From: Cryptomeria japonica
Taxonomy: Eukaryota; Streptophyta; Pinopsida; Cupressales; Cupressaceae
Assembly: GCF_030272615.1 (NCBI RefSeq)
Contig: NC_081413.1
Coordinates: 557,905,136 to 557,965,135 of the forward strand
Length of the DNA stretch: 60,000 nt
Direction: 5' to 3'
Of the stretch, positions 57,822 to 60,000 are shown one piece after another. The position numbers and the translations under genes are program-made. A model generated the notes under the pieces. That model saw only the letters and a program-made list of their open reading frames with translations. It was not told the origin of the DNA and did no database searches. Position 1 is the first letter of the stretch. Every line of letters starts with the position of its first letter.

Positions 57822-59473
57822 TGTGTAGGTTAAAAAGTGAGACTAGGTTAACATGCCCTAATCCTACCTTTTGACACACATTACAGAATACGAAAGAGCC
57901 TAGAGGTATCACACAATTGGCTACTTCTTTTTGTGAAAGAGAGAGCCACGGGCTACCTATTAGGATTTCTATTCCTTTGTTGTAACTGAAAGATAAAATG
58001 ATACAAGTTCAAGTCCTAATCCCAAAATGCATGTATAAACTAATAACAAGATTGCAGAATTCAGATTAAACAATAAACAACTGTAAATACAAGGATGAAA
58101 TAAGAATGTAGATGCGTACCCAGAATCTGATTGAAAATGTTTGGGATGGGGGCGCGGGCGCCACTGTCCTGATACTGTGCCGAAAACTACACCTGAAACT
58201 GTTGTCTTGCACTCTGGAAACTGTTGGAAATGTTGTCTGTCAGGAGGACCAGGGCACCTAGCGCCTCTATCCCAAGGACCAGGGCACCCAGCGCCCCTGT
58301 CCTGGCAGGACCAGGGCACCCCATGCCCCTGTCCAGGTCTTTTGCTCTGCAATTTGGTGTGGAGTGTTGTCTCAACCTGCTTTTCCCGGATCTGTAACCT
58401 GTGGCATCGTCCGAGTCCCGAAACCTGCACTTATATCTGAAAAGGGTGTGGGCGGCTATATAGGGTTTTTCCTTAGTCAAACCCCCGCTTCGGTGATTTC
58501 CACCTCCATGAATAGCCAAGTTGTATTGTAAAATGTATTGTGTGTGCAGACCTTGTGTGTGTGCAAGATCCTAAAATGCAAGTAAGCAAACTAGAGCAAC
58601 CTAGAAAGTAAACCCTAATTGCTTGTAAATGATAATGTAAATGCTCTAAATCAAGATGCAAAGTGATCTAAAGCATGAATAAAGGATATATTGAATCTTA
58701 TGCAAAGACATGAAAACAACATGAAATCATACCCAACCCCCAAGGGAGGGGTACAAGCCAATCTTCAGTCGGTAATCTCCTATTGTTCTTCAATGTCTTC
58801 CAAGCCCTAAATGGATGAATGAAATTGATAAATACTTGATAGAGGGATGTTGAATGTTATTGAAGTCTTCAAAGATCTGCTCTTTCGCTACATATGAGGT
58901 TCCTGAAAATAAAAATCCCATCCCTTCAAATGAAGAAAGAGAGCTCTTATGTACGGAACCCTAGGTCGTAATTTTGTCTTTTGGCTGACCTAGAGATTGA
59001 ATTTCCCGCCAATTTCTTGGGGTTAAGCTTTATTTTATGATTGGATTGTGCTCCTAAAATTTTGGGAAAAATGTCCAGGACCATGTGCACTCCAGGCGCC
59101 ACGGTCCCGACAAATTTTCACCAAATTTTCAGGGCCATTAGATATGATGATTTTAGAGAGAATCCTGAAGTTACAGGTGATTTTGAGATGTTTTGACCCC
59201 CGAAACCAAGCCCCCAAGTTCAAAATAGGACTTAATTAGGGTTTTTGATTGAATGATGTATTGGAGGAATAAAATGAAAAGGGCACACTTTAACGAAAGG
59301 GCCCAACTTTATGATGTAGAGGATGATGAAATAGGACCTTAGACCTAATTAATTTGATTAATTAAGTGCTAAAGGAGAAATGCAATGCAAAATGTAAAAT
59401 GCACCAAGGCGAGTGCTAAACTAGGTGTGAAATTGTACCACCCTAGCAAGTGCGTACAATTTATGACGCTACA
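57822..59473 (-). repeat. 3' LTR of a gypsy element inserted in copia integrase
   Basis: The right end is clear: the minus strand reads AAAGTGGGGGCTAAA then TGTAGCGTCATAAATTGTAC. The left end TGTGTAGG at 57,822 (ACACA on the minus strand) sits where the copia integrase resumes. The length would be 1,652 bp. A minus-strand TATA motif ACCCTATATAGCC lies at about 58,453-58,466. A GC-rich repeat lies downstream of it. The rest of the element runs off the right edge. Confidence 0.75.
58246..58337. repeat. GC-rich tandem repeat of about 31 bp in the gypsy LTR
   Basis: Three copies begin GGACCAGGGCACC (58,246, 58,276, 58,308) and contain GCGCC..CTGTCC. Similar GGCGCC-type palindromic words occur at about 58,149 and 59,093. 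Downstream of the TATA motif, these would be in the transcribed R/U5 part. Confidence 0.85.
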
Positions 59474-59490
59474 TTTAGCCCCCACTTTAG
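59474..59490 (-). other. Polypurine tract of the gypsy element
   Basis: The minus strand reads GCTAAAGTGGGGGCTAAA, next to the LTR start at 59,473. Confidence 0.8.
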
Positions 59491-60000
59491 CGGTCATATG
59501 AGTACTATGTGTATATGCAAGCTAAAGTACAGAAAAGTAAACATTATTTGAAAAAGGATATATCCATAAGTTGTCAGACAAAACCCCCAGCGGTATCTGC
59601 AGTACATAGTTAGAAACCGCACCCTACAAAGCACACATTAGATCACAAAATCACCTAATGCTTACTAAGGAAAGTGATGAAATTTGTGAGTAGCTATATG
59701 CCCCCCCTGTTTCGACTTGCTTATTAGGGAGGTGAAACAGGGTAGCATGTTTACCTACGACAAATTGTGTAAGAGAGTATTGATGAGGGATGTTCACTAA
59801 ATAGGCTTCATTAGAGCACTTTTTGGAACATCCCAAGAGTAGGGGAATGAAAATATGATTCCTACGCAACAAACGGCTTGAAAATCGCATCTCCCAAACT
59901 CAAGTTATGATGAAATGAGTGATAGAGGAAAATTAGGGTTTTGAAAGTAAAGGTAAAGGAATGAAAGTATATACCTTGAAAGTGACACTTGCATTTGTCA
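59491..60000 (-). other. 3' internal region of the gypsy element, cut by the window edge
   Basis: No recognised domain. A 79-codon minus frame at 59,651-59,890 shows no family motif. pol should lie further right, outside the window. Confidence 0.4.

Noticed and set aside
58141-58519. Overlapping plus and minus frames rich in Gly/Pro
   Set aside because: They lie in the GC-rich repeat of a gypsy LTR and reflect low stop density, not genes.

Overview
This window is nuclear DNA from a land plant with a large, repeat-dominated genome. The evidence is a chain of plant-type LTR retrotransposons (Ty1/copia and Ty3/gypsy), an intron-containing CACTA (En/Spm) transposon and a Mutator-like MITE. A gymnosperm-like genome is my guess from overall character; nothing here proves it. 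I found no convincing host gene, rRNA, tRNA or CRISPR array. Almost every coding region is a decayed transposable-element gene.

Layout. 0.8-9.6 kb: a decayed CACTA element with a tnp2-type transposase (Transpos_assoc, tnp2, DUF4218 and DUF4216-like parts, acidic repeat tail) and a second gene resembling Transposase_24. A solo LTR sits in one tnp2 intron beside the splice donor. 11.3-13.3 kb (minus): an unknown 366-codon frame downstream of a TCGA-rich, LTR-like sequence. 14,155-19,510 (minus): a gypsy-like element without pol, flanked by GTTAA and inserted in the LTR of a plus-strand copia element (LTR remainder to 20,068). 20.5-24.6 kb (minus): a 1,046-codon unknown frame behind a second TCGA-rich, LTR-like sequence that ends in a 60-nt-arm hairpin. 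24.6-31 kb: AT-rich DNA with a TA/GA microsatellite, a Mutator-like MITE and local duplications. 31-45.1 kb: 64-bp tandem repeats, then a plus-strand copia element whose gag is split by a 9.6-kb gypsy element (33,552-43,155, minus). That gypsy element keeps protease, RNase H and integrase but has lost reverse transcriptase. 45.1-60 kb: a plus-strand gypsy gag split by a complete non-autonomous LTR element (46,315-52,833), then a minus-strand copia element (53,647-57,821), itself cut by another minus-strand gypsy element (57,822 to beyond the window).

Main point of interest. Two pol-less LTR-type elements carry single reading frames of 1,046 and 1,132 codons of unknown function. Both have nonsense mutations but no frameshift that I could find. 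Each stop is explainable as a C-to-T change of CGA, CAG or CAA, which fits decay of methylated cytosines in formerly coding frames. One element is complete: LTRs, primer site, a gag with four CCHC zinc knuckles, the unknown ORF and a polypurine tract, with no protease, integrase, RT or RNase H. It shares LTR-end sequence with copia elements in the window and may be mobilised by copia enzymes.

Domain calls come from reading translated frames by eye. No database search was possible, so family names are recognitions rather than computed hits.
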